A stretch of DNA of 43,143 nt from Synergistaceae bacterium (GCA_031280635.1 JAITGK010000075.1:1-43143), one strand, 5' to 3'; counted from the stretch's first letter, positions 30,990-40,289 are shown. Notes: generated by a model from the sequence alone, not told the origin. Program-made: numbers and translations.

Positions 30990-33368
30990 ATGTTTATCTC
31001 CCAGTCCGTCCTAAGGTTGCTGGAATTTGAAAAATCGCTTTTTCCCTTCGCGGAGAACGTGAGGGGAGAGCTGGGGGAAAGCGCCCTCGCCTCCTTGACG
31101 CCCTGTAAGACGATGGAGCGACTTCAGGCGCGGCGGGAGCTCCTTCTGGCGTGGTTGGACTGCGCCGATCGGCATGGGGACAAAGCGATACCCTGGGTCT
31201 CAGGAGTTGTCCGCGTCATGGGGCTCTTCCCCTTGGCGGAGAAAAGCGGCCTGCTTTTGGGGGAGGAGTTGCTGAAGGTCAAGGCCCTGCTGACCCTGGC
31301 GACGCGGGCGCGGGAGGCCCTGACGGAGCTGGGCTACCCCGCCTTTGAAACGCTGGGGCGGCGAATTCGCGACTTCGCTCTGGAGCTCGAGGCCCTGTCG
31401 GTGATTGAGGACTCCGGGCGAGTGGCGGACTCGGCCTCCCCCAAGCTTCAAGAGATTCGCGACGGCCTGGAGGCCATGAAACGGGCGGGCCGGAAGACCG
31501 CCATCCGCCTTATGGAGGACGCGACTATCCTGAATATGCTGCGGGAACGAACTCTGACTTACCGTGACGGGCGTTTCCTGCTGCTGGTGCGGCAGGAGTG
31601 CGTCAACCGCTTCCCCGGCCTGCTGGTAGATCGGTCGGCGTCCGGGAACTCCGTTTACATGGAGCCGCGCGCGCTCTCTACTGTCAACAACGGCATGGCG
31701 CTGAAGGCGCGGGACGAGCGGGACGAGGAAACCCACGTCCTAATGGAGCTTACGGGGAAAATCCTGGCCCGGCGGCGGGCCGTGGCGGAGGCGGAAATAG
31801 CCTTGGGCGAGATCGACCTGTTATACGCCTGCGGAGAGGTCATGCGCAAGCAGCGCTGGACGCTGCCGGAACTCTCGCGTCGCGCGGGGTTCAGCCTAGT
31901 GGAAGCGCGTCATCCCCTCCTAAAAAACTCCGCCGTTCCCGTAAGCGTTCGTTGCGGGGCGGCCGCCTCGGGCGAAGGGACAAGCTTTACCACCCTCGTT
32001 ATCACGGGACCCAACACAGGGGGCAAGACGGTGGCTTTGAAAACCGCGGGGCTCTGCGTGGCCTTGGCCTGGGCCGGCCTGCCACTGCCGGTCCGCGACG
32101 GGTCTTTCGTGGGGGACATTGACGGGGTGTACGCGGACATCGGCGACGAGCAGAGCATTGAGCAAAACTTATCTACGTTCAGCGCCCACTTGAAAAACAT
32201 CGTCGGCATTCTGAAGGCCGCGACGCCCAAGTCCCTGGCTCTCCTAGACGAGCTGGGCGCGGGCACCGACCCCCACGAGGGGGCGGCCCTGGGTGTCGCG
32301 ATTCTGGAAACGCTCAGAAAGGCTCGCGTCTTGACCCTGGCTTCCACACACCACAACCCCATCAAGCAATACGCCCTAACCACCTCTTTTGTGGAGACTG
32401 CTAGCATGGAGTTCGACGCGGACCGACTGACCCCCACCTATCGCCTTTTGATGGGCGTGCCGGGCAGGAGCAACGCCCTCCTGATCGCCAAGCAGTGGGG
32501 GATGCCGGAGGACGTGCTGAAACTGGCCCGTTCCTCCCTGGAGGCGCGCGGCGTCACCGCGGAGGAACTCATGACTCAGCTCAACGAGCGAGGAGCGGCT
32601 CTGGACTTGCTGGAGCGCCAGGTCGCGAACGAGCGCGCGGAGATGGAGCGGCTCAAAAAACTGTACGAAGAGCGCGTGGCGGAGCTGGAGTATCAGAAGG
32701 ATAAGATCCTGGCGGCGGCGGACAAGCGGGCGGCGGAGCTGGTGACCGAGGCGGAAACGGCGTCCCGCGACCTCATCCGCGACTTGGAGGAGACGGCGCG
32801 GTCGGCGGTCCACAGGGAGTTGGGCGCGCGGCGGCGGGACATTCAGAAGATACGCGAGGGCTTGGAGGCGCGTCACGCGAAACGAGTGGCTCGGGAGCTG
32901 GCCAACAGGCCGGAGACGTTCGTCCCCAGGGAGGGCGCGACGGCTCAAGTGGTGGGCAGCGGCATCGTGGGAGTGATCGAGTCTATGAAAAACGGCAGAG
33001 CCAAACTCGCCGCGGGCCCCATGTACCTGGAAGTTCCTGTCGAGCGGCTGGCGCCCACCGAAAAAAAGGCAAAGATCGCGACTCCGCCAGTGGACACCTC
33101 GTCCCTGCCGGCGCGAGAGCGTGTCCCCAGCTCGCTCATGGTGCGCGGGATGAACGTGGACGAGGCCCTGCCCCTGACCAGCGCGTATCTGGACCGGGCC
33201 TACCGAGCGGGCTACTCCAGCGTCCTCATCATTCACGGACGCGGGGAGGGAATCCTGCGCCGTGAAGTTCACGCCCTTTGCTCACGGCTGAAATACGTTT
33301 CCAACTACCGCCTTGGCGACGCCGCGGAGGGCGGCTACGGCGTCACTATCGTCGCGTTTGGAAAATAG
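30990..33368 (+). CDS. mutS2: MutS2 family ATPase with Smr domain
   Basis: 792 residues, the typical MutS2 length. The MutS-like core has Walker A TGPNTGGKT (339-347), Walker B LALLDELGAGTDPHEGAALG and LASTHHNPIKQYA. A long coiled coil follows (about residues 515-640). The C-terminal Smr nuclease domain (about 710-792) has LMVRGMNVDEALPLTSAYLD and the catalytic-type IIHGRGEGILRREVH. MutS2 acts on branched DNA and on stalled or collided ribosomes in other bacteria; it is not a mismatch repair protein. The start at 30990 (MFISQSVLRLLEFEK) matches the family; the ribosome site is weak (GGTGAG). An upstream in-frame start would read through a repeat. Confidence 0.95.
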   Translation: MFISQSVLRLLEFEKSLFPFAENVRGELGESALASLTPCKTMERLQARRELLLAWLDCADRHGDKAIPWVSGVVRVMGLFPLAEKSGLLLGEELLKVKALLTLATRAREALTELGYPAFETLGRRIRDFALELEALSVIEDSGRVADSASPKLQEIRDGLEAMKRAGRKTAIRLMEDATILNMLRERTLTYRDGRFLLLVRQECVNRFPGLLVDRSASGNSVYMEPRALSTVNNGMALKARDERDEETHVLMELTGKILARRRAVAEAEIALGEIDLLYACGEVMRKQRWTLPELSRRAGFSLVEARHPLLKNSAVPVSVRCGAAASGEGTSFTTLVITGPNTGGKTVALKTAGLCVALAWAGLPLPVRDGSFVGDIDGVYADIGDEQSIEQNLSTFSAHLKNIVGILKAATPKSLALLDELGAGTDPHEGAALGVAILETLRKARVLTLASTHHNPIKQYALTTSFVETASMEFDADRLTPTYRLLMGVPGRSNALLIAKQWGMPEDVLKLARSSLEARGVTAEELMTQLNERGAALDLLERQVANERAEMERLKKLYEERVAELEYQKDKILAAADKRAAELVTEAETASRDLIRDLEETARSAVHRELGARRRDIQKIREGLEARHAKRVARELANRPETFVPREGATAQVVGSGIVGVIESMKNGRAKLAAGPMYLEVPVERLAPTEKKAKIATPPVDTSSLPARERVPSSLMVRGMNVDEALPLTSAYLDRAYRAGYSSVLIIHGRGEGILRREVHALCSRLKYVSNYRLGDAAEGGYGVTIVAFGK

Positions 33369-33491
33369 AGCGTGTGATGTCCTGATATGGTGGTGTCCTG
33401 AATTATGATAGAAATAGGAAAAATATCCCGCTGGCTGACAGATGTGTTTCATGTCGAGATAGTGTGGATCGACAAAGGACAGGGAAGGTGG

Positions 33492-34265
33492 ATGAAGCGA
33501 CGGCGTTATCCCTTTATACTGAAGGCCGCCGCGTTGCTGTTCTGCGCGTGCGTGGCCGCGGCGCTGTTTCTCGCGCCAAGCGACGTGGGGCTTCCAGCGC
33601 GGGAGGCGTCTTTACGGGCGATTTCCTCGGACGCGGCGCCAACGATTTCCTCGGACGCGGCGCTTTCCTTCGCGCAAGCGTCGCCTGAGCCGTTCTTGTC
33701 CCATTCCACGACTCCCGCATCCACGGTTCTTGAGTCCACGGCTCCCGCGCCCACGACTCTTGAGTCCACTACTCCCGCGTCCGCGACTCTCGAGTCCACG
33801 ACTCTTGAGCCCGCGACTCCCGACCCAGGGCCGATTCCCAAGGGACTCGCCGTGAAGGACAGCGAGTACTGGGTACGCATCGTCAAGAGGAACTTCGCGC
33901 TTTACCTATATCGTGGCGGCAGGACCGAGAAGCGCTATAAAGTAGGAGTAGGCAAGAGCCCTGGCGACAAACAAAAGGCAGGTGACTACAGGACGCCAAA
34001 CGGCATCTTCACGGTGCAGTCCATTGAGAACTCCAGCGCCTGGAGCCACGACTTCCGAGACGGCAAGGGCGTTGTCGAAGGGGCTTACGGGCCTTGGTTC
34101 ATCCGGCTTCGCACGAAATGGAGGGGCATCGGCATACATGGTACCCACGATCCGAACTCGCGCGGAACCATGGTCTCGGAGGGTTGCGTCCGCATGTTGA
34201 ACGGCGAGCTGCAGGAGCTGAAAAAATTCGCGTTTCGCGGGATGAAAGTGGTGATCGAGGAATGA
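33492..34265 (+). CDS. L,D-transpeptidase (YkuD domain) with Thr/Pro-rich linker
   Basis: About 257 residues: an N-terminal membrane anchor (YPFILKAAALLFCACVAAAL), a low-complexity Ser/Thr/Pro/Ala linker (about 40-112) built from a 30-bp DNA repeat, and a catalytic YkuD domain. The domain has YKVGVGKSPGDKQKAGDYRT then PNGIF, and the active-site block GIHGTHDPNSRGTMVSEGCV with Cys232. It would form 3-3 peptidoglycan cross-links or attach lipoproteins in the periplasm. The start is uncertain: ATG 33492 precedes the anchor directly; ATG 33405 would add 29 residues. The stop overlaps the next start (ATGA). Confidence 0.9.
   Translation: MKRRRYPFILKAAALLFCACVAAALFLAPSDVGLPAREASLRAISSDAAPTISSDAALSFAQASPEPFLSHSTTPASTVLESTAPAPTTLESTTPASATLESTTLEPATPDPGPIPKGLAVKDSEYWVRIVKRNFALYLYRGGRTEKRYKVGVGKSPGDKQKAGDYRTPNGIFTVQSIENSSAWSHDFRDGKGVVEGAYGPWFIRLRTKWRGIGIHGTHDPNSRGTMVSEGCVRMLNGELQELKKFAFRGMKVVIEE
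33711..33800 (+). repeat. Three tandem 30-bp units inside the transpeptidase linker
   Basis: Units 33711-33740, 33741-33770 and 33771-33800 encode TPASTVLEST, APAPTTLEST and TPASATLEST. A shorter direct repeat, GATTTCCTCGGACGCGGCG, occurs twice just upstream (33619-33663). Both lie in frame and lengthen the linker without altering the domains. Confidence 0.9.
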
Positions 34266-35215
34266 CGGATACAGAAGCGAAAGAAGCGAAAAACGCGAAA
34301 GAATATGAGGAAGGGGTGAAGCGGTGCCTGGCGGAGCTTCCTCAGGGGTTGACCCTCGTGGATCTCCCTCAGTCCAGGCCAGGGTTTCGGCAGTTCATTT
34401 CGTCCTGGTTTTTCGTCGATGGCCTGGGGCGACGGGTGGTGGTGGACCCTGGCCCCGCCTCCACGGTTCCCCTGCTCCTTGAAAACCTCTCTTCCCTGAC
34501 GAACGGCGTGGACTTAGTCCTCGTGACCCACATCCACATCGATCATTCCGGGGGCATTGGGCAGTTTTGCGCGCGGTTCCCAGACGCCAAGGTGGTGGCG
34601 CACCCCAAGGGCGTTAGGCACTTGATCGAGCCGGGGAAACTTTGGCGACACTCCTTGGACGTGTTGGGAGACCTGGTGGCCATGTACGGCGAGCCCGCGC
34701 CTTTGGACCCCGCGCGTTTGCTGGACGGCCTTCCGGGCGTGACGGTTCTCGAGACGCCAGGTCACGCGCCCCATCACGTCACTTACATCGTACCGTTCGG
34801 GGACGGGCGGCTCTTTTTCGCGGGCGAGTCGGCGGGACTCTCGATACCCCTTCCGAAGCCTTACTTCCGCCCGACGACGCCTCCGAAGTTCGACGGCGCG
34901 GCGGAACAGCGGACACTCCGACTCCTGGCGGAGGCCCTTCAAGACGGGGATACCCTCTGTTACGCCCACTGGGGCGCGGCGCGGGACCCTCTGGCCAGGC
35001 TCGCTCTAGCGGAACAACAGCTCGCGAGCTGGTTGAGCCTTGCCTCCCAAATGAGGGATCAGCCAGAGGAGGTTGTTATGGAGCGCCTTCTCGCGGAAGA
35101 CCCCCTTTTGTCCGGTTATGCCGCGCTGCCGAAGGACGTAAAGGAGCGGGAGGATATCTTCATCCGTAACAGCGTGAAGGGCGTTTTGATGTGCCTAGAA
35201 GAGCGGAAGGCGTAA
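34262..35215 (+). CDS. Metallo-beta-lactamase-fold hydrolase
   Basis: 317 residues. The metal site is visible as THIHIDHSGG (HxHxDH), the third histidine in ETPGHAPHHV and a C-terminal histidine in CYAHWGAA. The bridging residue normally seen as GD appears as FFAGESAG, so a glutamate may replace the aspartate, an oddity worth noting. The C-terminal 90 residues are helical (LARLALAEQQLASWLSLASQ), as in MBL proteins with an added helical domain. The substrate is unknown. It begins in an ATGA overlap with the transpeptidase gene, so the two are translationally coupled. Confidence 0.88.
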   Translation: MTDTEAKEAKNAKEYEEGVKRCLAELPQGLTLVDLPQSRPGFRQFISSWFFVDGLGRRVVVDPGPASTVPLLLENLSSLTNGVDLVLVTHIHIDHSGGIGQFCARFPDAKVVAHPKGVRHLIEPGKLWRHSLDVLGDLVAMYGEPAPLDPARLLDGLPGVTVLETPGHAPHHVTYIVPFGDGRLFFAGESAGLSIPLPKPYFRPTTPPKFDGAAEQRTLRLLAEALQDGDTLCYAHWGAARDPLARLALAEQQLASWLSLASQMRDQPEEVVMERLLAEDPLLSGYAALPKDVKEREDIFIRNSVKGVLMCLEERKA

Positions 35216-35254
35216 AAATCGCTGAACCAAGAACCAACGAAAGGGGATGAGGGT

Positions 35255-35845
35255 ATGGGCGGCCAGGTGATCGCCATCAGCAGGGAGTTCGGGAGCGGGG
35301 GCAGGCAAGTGGGGGAACGACTCGCGGAGGAGCTTGGCGTGGCGTTTTATGACAAGGCGCTGATTCATCTGGCCGTGGCGAAGAGCGGCTTCGACCCCAT
35401 CACGTTCGAGAAAGCGGAGGAAGAGGCGGCGAGCAAGTTCTTGTTCAACCTGGCGATAGGGAGTTGCGTCTCGGCGGGAGGCTTTCCCCACATCAGCGTC
35501 CCTATCAGCGACCAGGTTTTTTTCGCGCAGGCGAAGGTCATCGAGGAGCTTGGGGCGCGGGGCAACTGCGTCATCATCGGCCGGTGCTCCACCTACCTTC
35601 TGAGGAACAGGTGTCTGCGCGTGTTCATCCACGGCGAGGCAAAGGACCGGCTACGACGGATCGTGGAGGAGTACGGCGTCACGGAGGCTGAGGCGAGGAT
35701 GGCGAAAATAGACAGGGCCCGCGCCAACTACCACCAGCACTACACAGACGAGGTTTGGGGCGCCGCGCGCTCCTATGACCTAGCCATCAACACCAGCTAC
35801 ACCGGCGTTGACGGCGCGATAAGAGTCATTCGGGCTCTGCGCTAG
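35255..35845 (+). CDS. Cytidylate-kinase-like family protein
   Basis: 196 residues. The N-terminal VIAISREFGSGGRQVGERLA followed by EELGVAFYDKALI is the P-loop of the cytidylate kinase-like (PF13189) family. NCVIIGRCSTYLLRN and RVFIHGEAKDRLRRIVEEYG match later family blocks, and YDLAINTSYTGVDGAIRVI ends the domain. True Cmk enzymes are longer and have a CMP-binding insert that is not seen here, so the substrate is uncertain. The last 20 bases overlap the 3' end of the opposite-strand helicase gene. Confidence 0.88.
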   Translation: MGGQVIAISREFGSGGRQVGERLAEELGVAFYDKALIHLAVAKSGFDPITFEKAEEEAASKFLFNLAIGSCVSAGGFPHISVPISDQVFFAQAKVIEELGARGNCVIIGRCSTYLLRNRCLRVFIHGEAKDRLRRIVEEYGVTEAEARMAKIDRARANYHQHYTDEVWGAARSYDLAINTSYTGVDGAIRVIRALR

Positions 35846-38800
35846 GGCACGCGCCGCGCCAGGGGCAGCGGGGGCAGTTTTCTCGATTGGGGGGCCAGGG
35901 GCCTTGAGCCGCGGCGCGGGCGACCTCTTGGACTTGACTCGTCGTCCAGTCGGGGGGGGAGGGGTCGTCTAACCGTCCACCCTCGCGCAGAAAGATCAGC
36001 CCCACGTCCACCCCCTCAAAAGGCAAGCCGCGCCGTTGAGTCAGAAGCTTCACCGCCAGCGCGTAAAAGGCAAGTTGGGCGCGGTAGAGTTCGGCTGGGG
36101 CGTTGTCCGAGAGGGTGATCTTGTAATCCCTCACGCGCCAAAGCCCGCTGTCTCGCCAGAGCACGTCCATGGCTCCCACCAGGCTCGTTTTCCCCTCCTC
36201 ATCGCTCAACGTGACCCGAAACGCGCTCTCGCGCCGGAAAAACGCCGCCTGCCCCGCAGCCTCCGCCAGAGCGCGCCCCTCATCGGAACGCGCGAAGGCG
36301 GCAAGCCAGCCGCTTAGGGTTCGGCGGTTTTTCGCGCTCCTCCAGGCGTCGCGGAGCGCGGGGGGAAGTCGGAGTGTGAGGGCCTCGCTCACCCAGTCGC
36401 CCAGGGTCTCCTCCCGCAGGTTCCATCGCGCTAGAATCCAGTGAGCCAGACTACCCAACTCCGAGCCGCCCACAGCCTCGTCATCCTCATCGGGAATCTC
36501 CCATCGCGGATCCAGACCCTGACGGTGACGCCGTCTCCACGCCAGCGGGCACCACTGAAACAGCGCGAACGAGGTTGCGGAGAGACTGGAAAGCAACGTC
36601 TTATCCGTCGGCAGGGACAGAGGGGGGGCAGGCTTCCTCGGCTCCGGGCGTTCGCGAAGAGGACCGCTCTCTTCCTCTCTCACGAAGACCAGGGGCCCCG
36701 GGTTCCGCTCCTCCGCGAGCCAGGAAAGCGTCCAGGAAAGCCAGGAGTTCTCCTGAGCGCTTTGTTTCTGTTCCCCCTCGGCGTTCTCGCTCGCCAAGCC
36801 GCATAAGAGCAGGGCGTCCCGCGCGCGGGTGGCCGCCACGTAAAACAAACGCGCGCTCTCCTCCAGCTCAGCCTGTTCCGAGAGCGCTCGCTCCCATCTT
36901 AAAGACCAGGTCTGCTGACCTGACGCCTCGTCCATCATATCTGGAATGGAAGAAAAGGCGACGCCCATGTTCTTCGACGGGGCCAGGGACTTGCCGGAGT
37001 TTTCGCGGGGACCACGCTCCATGCGCGTAACGGCCACAACGGGGAACTCCAGGCCTTTCGAGGCGTGGATGGTCATCACGCGGACAGCGTCTTCCTCCAT
37101 CCATTCCGGCTCCTCAATGCCCCTGTTTGAGCGCAACGCCGTGTCGAGCCACTGAGCGCAGCCCGCCAGACTTGGGGAGACCCCGTTTTCGTACTGCCGC
37201 GCCATCGTCACCGCCCGGTTGACGTTCCCGGCCACGCGCTTCCTTGTGGAGGACTTGAAGGCGGCCAGCCACGTTCTGTCCTCCAACAGGCGGGACAGAA
37301 GCGCGGCGGGCCCCTTCAACGCGCCCAGCCGACGCAGGTACGCCAGCCGATTCGCTACCTCCGGCAGCCGCTTCCGAAGGACATTGAGCAAGGAATCGGC
37401 CGAGACCAGGCAAGCCTGGGCCTCCCTTTGAGTCGCGCCGGAGAAGGGGGAACAGAGCCACCCCGCTAAGGCTGTTTCGTCGTCAGGGAACGCGGCGGTT
37501 CTCAGGACGTTGACCACGTCGCTCACCTCGCCTCGCGAAAAGTAGCCCTTGCTCTTCTCAAAAGCGACGGGGACTCTCTCCTCCGCGAAGGCGGCCTCCA
37601 AAATTTTGTACTCACTCCGCGTAGGGGTAAGCACAGCGAAGTCCCGCCAAGAGACGGGGCGGAGTTCGCCCTTATCCCAGACCGTGAGTTCCTCCGCCAC
37701 GTAACGGGCGAAGGTCCGCGCCAGGGCCTGGGCCAAACGCTCCCGCGCTTTCTTGGCGGACAGAAGCGTGGTGAAGGGGGGCACGGACGCCAGCTCGCGG
37801 TCGGGCTCGTCCGGGACGGAGAGCGGCTCGAACTTTAGGCTTGCCATATGACTTCCAGCGCCAAGACCGTCCTTCCATATATAACCGAAAAGGGAGTTGA
37901 TGGCGTTCATCAGCGACGGGCGGGTTCTGAAGCTCATGTCCAGGCTGACGGCGGCCCCGGACGCGCGACTTTGAAGCATGTAGTCGGCGAAAAGCGTGAG
38001 GTCGGCGTGGCGAAAACGGTAAATGGCCTGCTTGGGGTCACCCACAAGGAAAAGCCTCGCGTTCTCCTTCTTCCGCAGGGTTTGAATCATAGCGTCCTGA
38101 AGGGGATCCGTGTCCTGAAACTCGTCAAACAGCACGTGCTTGAACCCCCTCGCGCGGGCGTCCTTGGCGATGGACTCCGCGGCGAGGCGGATCATGTCCG
38201 AAAAGGAAAGGAGCCCTCCTCGCCGCTTCGCCTCGTCCCAGGCCCCCCAGCCCAGGGCGGAAAGTCGCAGAAGGGTCGCCCGGAGACGCTGTTCTGGGAC
38301 GGAAAGAACCCCATGAGGAAGCGTGGAAAGCTCGACCCAGGTTGCTTGGGATTTTCGCCATTGCGAGGTGGTCTGACCCAGGTACTCCGCGATTTTACTG
38401 AAAAGTTTGGAGTTGTTCCCGCTCAAGTTGGAACAGAGGTGAAGGTAAAAAGCCCTTTGAGCCTCCGGGGTGGGGGTGAGGTGGCGCCAGCTCTCCAAAA
38501 CCTCGGCGAGGGAGACGACAGGGTGCTTCCGCTTTTCGCTGGCGGCCTTCGCCTTGTGGCGGGCGTCGAAAATGTCACGCCCCAGGTTCGAGAAAATCAC
38601 CTCCCACAAGCGCCAAGCCGTATCCCAACGGGGACGGAGCAGTTCCAAAAGAGCCTCGTAGGTCGCCGCCGTTTGAGGGTCGGGTCGGTCCAAACGTTCC
38701 GCGTCGTCGGCCCAGGTCAGCAGAGTTTCCCAGGTGTGGCCAAGGCTCGCGTGCAGCTCCGCCACGTCCCGCGCCAGTTCCCGCAGCGTGGAGGGTCCCC

Positions 38801-39356
38801 ATTTTTCCAGCGCCGCGAGAAGGGTTTCGTCCGCGCCGAGGAGGGCGGCCGTCTGGCGGAGTCTCTTGTCGGCGCAGGCGGCGGCGAAGGCGGGGAGGTT
38901 CGTGTGTTCCAGCGCCCGTTCCAGAGCGCCCCAAAAGGACTCCTCCTGAGGCGCGACCACCACGCCCGAACGCGGGTCCACGTCAAGGGCCAGCCCCGAC
39001 TCCCGTATCACGCGCGAAGCGAAAGAGTGAATGGTGGATATCCAGGCCCCGTCAAAGCTCTCCCTAACGACCTGCCAACGCTGGGGCTCAAAAGCGCCGG
39101 GCCGGTTGAGTTCAGACGCGCGGCGGTAAATGCGCTCCTGCATTTCACGGGCCGCGGCCTCGGTGTAGGTGAGGGTCAGGATGTTTTGCGGAAGACACTC
39201 GGGGTCAGAGAGCAGGAGCCGGACGAACCGCGCCGACAGCACCCACGTCTTGCCCGTCCCCGCGCCCGCGCTCACCGTCACCAGATCGTCGTCGCAAGTC
39301 ACCGCCCGGGCCTGTCCCGCGCTCTTCGGCAGAAGCTCGCTCAACCAATCTCGCAC
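35826..39356 (-). CDS. AddA-like UvrD helicase fused to Fe-S-type PD-(D/E)XK nuclease
   Basis: 1176 residues. Helicase motifs in order are VSAGAGTGKT (Walker A), TLTYTEAAAREMQERI, LFDEFQDTDPLQ, LFLVGDPKQAIYRFRHADL, VMTIHASKGLEFPVVAVTRM and FYVAATRARDALLLCG. The C-terminal nuclease has VGAMDVLWRDSGLWRVRDYK and YRAQLAFYALAV. Four cysteines, Cys936 in FQWCPLAW and Cys1161, Cys1164 and Cys1170 in CPRCPWRGAC, have the spacing of the iron-sulfur staple found in AddB and Cas4 nucleases. It would process double-strand breaks. The start is GTG 39356, 17 bases after the upstream gene. No addB is adjacent. Confidence 0.9.
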   Translation of the reverse strand: MRDWLSELLPKSAGQARAVTCDDDLVTVSAGAGTGKTWVLSARFVRLLLSDPECLPQNILTLTYTEAAAREMQERIYRRASELNRPGAFEPQRWQVVRESFDGAWISTIHSFASRVIRESGLALDVDPRSGVVVAPQEESFWGALERALEHTNLPAFAAACADKRLRQTAALLGADETLLAALEKWGPSTLRELARDVAELHASLGHTWETLLTWADDAERLDRPDPQTAATYEALLELLRPRWDTAWRLWEVIFSNLGRDIFDARHKAKAASEKRKHPVVSLAEVLESWRHLTPTPEAQRAFYLHLCSNLSGNNSKLFSKIAEYLGQTTSQWRKSQATWVELSTLPHGVLSVPEQRLRATLLRLSALGWGAWDEAKRRGGLLSFSDMIRLAAESIAKDARARGFKHVLFDEFQDTDPLQDAMIQTLRKKENARLFLVGDPKQAIYRFRHADLTLFADYMLQSRASGAAVSLDMSFRTRPSLMNAINSLFGYIWKDGLGAGSHMASLKFEPLSVPDEPDRELASVPPFTTLLSAKKARERLAQALARTFARYVAEELTVWDKGELRPVSWRDFAVLTPTRSEYKILEAAFAEERVPVAFEKSKGYFSRGEVSDVVNVLRTAAFPDDETALAGWLCSPFSGATQREAQACLVSADSLLNVLRKRLPEVANRLAYLRRLGALKGPAALLSRLLEDRTWLAAFKSSTRKRVAGNVNRAVTMARQYENGVSPSLAGCAQWLDTALRSNRGIEEPEWMEEDAVRVMTIHASKGLEFPVVAVTRMERGPRENSGKSLAPSKNMGVAFSSIPDMMDEASGQQTWSLRWERALSEQAELEESARLFYVAATRARDALLLCGLASENAEGEQKQSAQENSWLSWTLSWLAEERNPGPLVFVREEESGPLRERPEPRKPAPPLSLPTDKTLLSSLSATSFALFQWCPLAWRRRHRQGLDPRWEIPDEDDEAVGGSELGSLAHWILARWNLREETLGDWVSEALTLRLPPALRDAWRSAKNRRTLSGWLAAFARSDEGRALAEAAGQAAFFRRESAFRVTLSDEEGKTSLVGAMDVLWRDSGLWRVRDYKITLSDNAPAELYRAQLAFYALAVKLLTQRRGLPFEGVDVGLIFLREGGRLDDPSPPDWTTSQVQEVARAAAQGPWPPNRENCPRCPWRGACPSAEPE

Positions 39357-39373
39357 GTTCGTGGGATCTTATC

Positions 39374-40231
39374 TTACGGGAGTATCTCGAAACTCATGCT
39401 CTCAAAGGGATAAGTCGCCGTGTATTTTCCAGGTTTTGCTGGTATCATGCCGCCCATGGCGCCGGTCAAGAGGTAGTGACCCGCCTCGATCCGCCCCCCG
39501 CGCGACACGACGTCGTTGACCAGCCATAAAAGGGTCTTCCACTGACCGCCCAGCACGTCAGCGCCCTTGCCGTTGACGACGACAACCCCATCCAATGTCA
39601 AAGAAACCTCCATGGCGTCGAGGTCAAGGCCGATTTCATGGGGAGGGCCCGCGACGAAACGCTTGCAACCCACGCCGGAGGCGGTCAGGTCGAAGAAGCC
39701 GATGTTGGCCATATCCGCGAAGTAAACCTGGGGAATCTCCAAAGCGGCGTGGACGCTGGCGATCTTTTTTTTCAGCTCCCGCTCGTCCTCAACCGGGGCG
39801 TCAATGGGGACCGCGGCTTTGAAGGCAAACTCAACCTCCAGCATAATGCCGGGAAAGGCCTTGATGGAGAAGGATTTTCCCGATTCGGCGACCTGGAGCA
39901 TACCACTTTTCAGAAGCGGACCGCTGACGGCGCCCGGCGACTTGAAGCGCTGAATCTGAGCGGCGGTGGTGAGGCCCGCTTTGTAGCCGGCGAGGGAGTC
40001 CTCGGTCAGAATTTTCTTGAGCACAAGCGCCTGAATCTTGTAAGCGTTTTCCGCGGTCTTCTCCCCCGGGTCGATCTGGACAATGGGGAGGGGTGAGCCG
40101 TCCCTCATCGCCTTGTGGAATATCTCAGCCGCCTTCCCCGCGTCAAAGCCGAAGGCCTCGGAACCCCACGCGAACACCGCGAGGGTCAGAACCCACAGCG
40201 TCTTTCCCCACACCTTACCCGTTCTCGTCAT
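39374..40231 (-). CDS. Exported 2-keto-4-pentenoate hydratase-fold (MhpD-like) protein
   Basis: 285 residues. An N-terminal signal peptide (KVWGKTLWVLTLAVFAWGSE then AFG) is followed by a body resembling MhpD/fumarylacetoacetate-hydrolase-type hydratases: ENAYKIQALVLKKILTEDSL then AGYKAGLTTAAQIQRF, GIMLEVEFAFKAAVPIDAP, and GHYLLTGAMGGMIPAKPGKY near the end. Hydratases of this fold normally act in the cytoplasm in aromatic meta-cleavage pathways. The metal-binding glutamates appear in MLEVEFAF. No meta-cleavage genes are near, and the downstream gene is a DNA repair helicase. Periplasmic location and enzyme activity are inferred from the signal peptide and fold only. Confidence 0.8.
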   Translation of the reverse strand: MTRTGKVWGKTLWVLTLAVFAWGSEAFGFDAGKAAEIFHKAMRDGSPLPIVQIDPGEKTAENAYKIQALVLKKILTEDSLAGYKAGLTTAAQIQRFKSPGAVSGPLLKSGMLQVAESGKSFSIKAFPGIMLEVEFAFKAAVPIDAPVEDERELKKKIASVHAALEIPQVYFADMANIGFFDLTASGVGCKRFVAGPPHEIGLDLDAMEVSLTLDGVVVVNGKGADVLGGQWKTLLWLVNDVVSRGGRIEAGHYLLTGAMGGMIPAKPGKYTATYPFESMSFEILP

Positions 40232-40289
40232 TAGCGATTCCTCCCGAAAAAGAAAAAAGATCTCAAAACCGTCAGCTCATTATACCTCT

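Noticed and set aside
37848-39413. A 521-codon plus-strand reading frame opposite the AddA-like gene
   Set aside because: The minus strand carries all helicase motifs in order. The opposite frame has no family signature and arises from GC-rich third positions.
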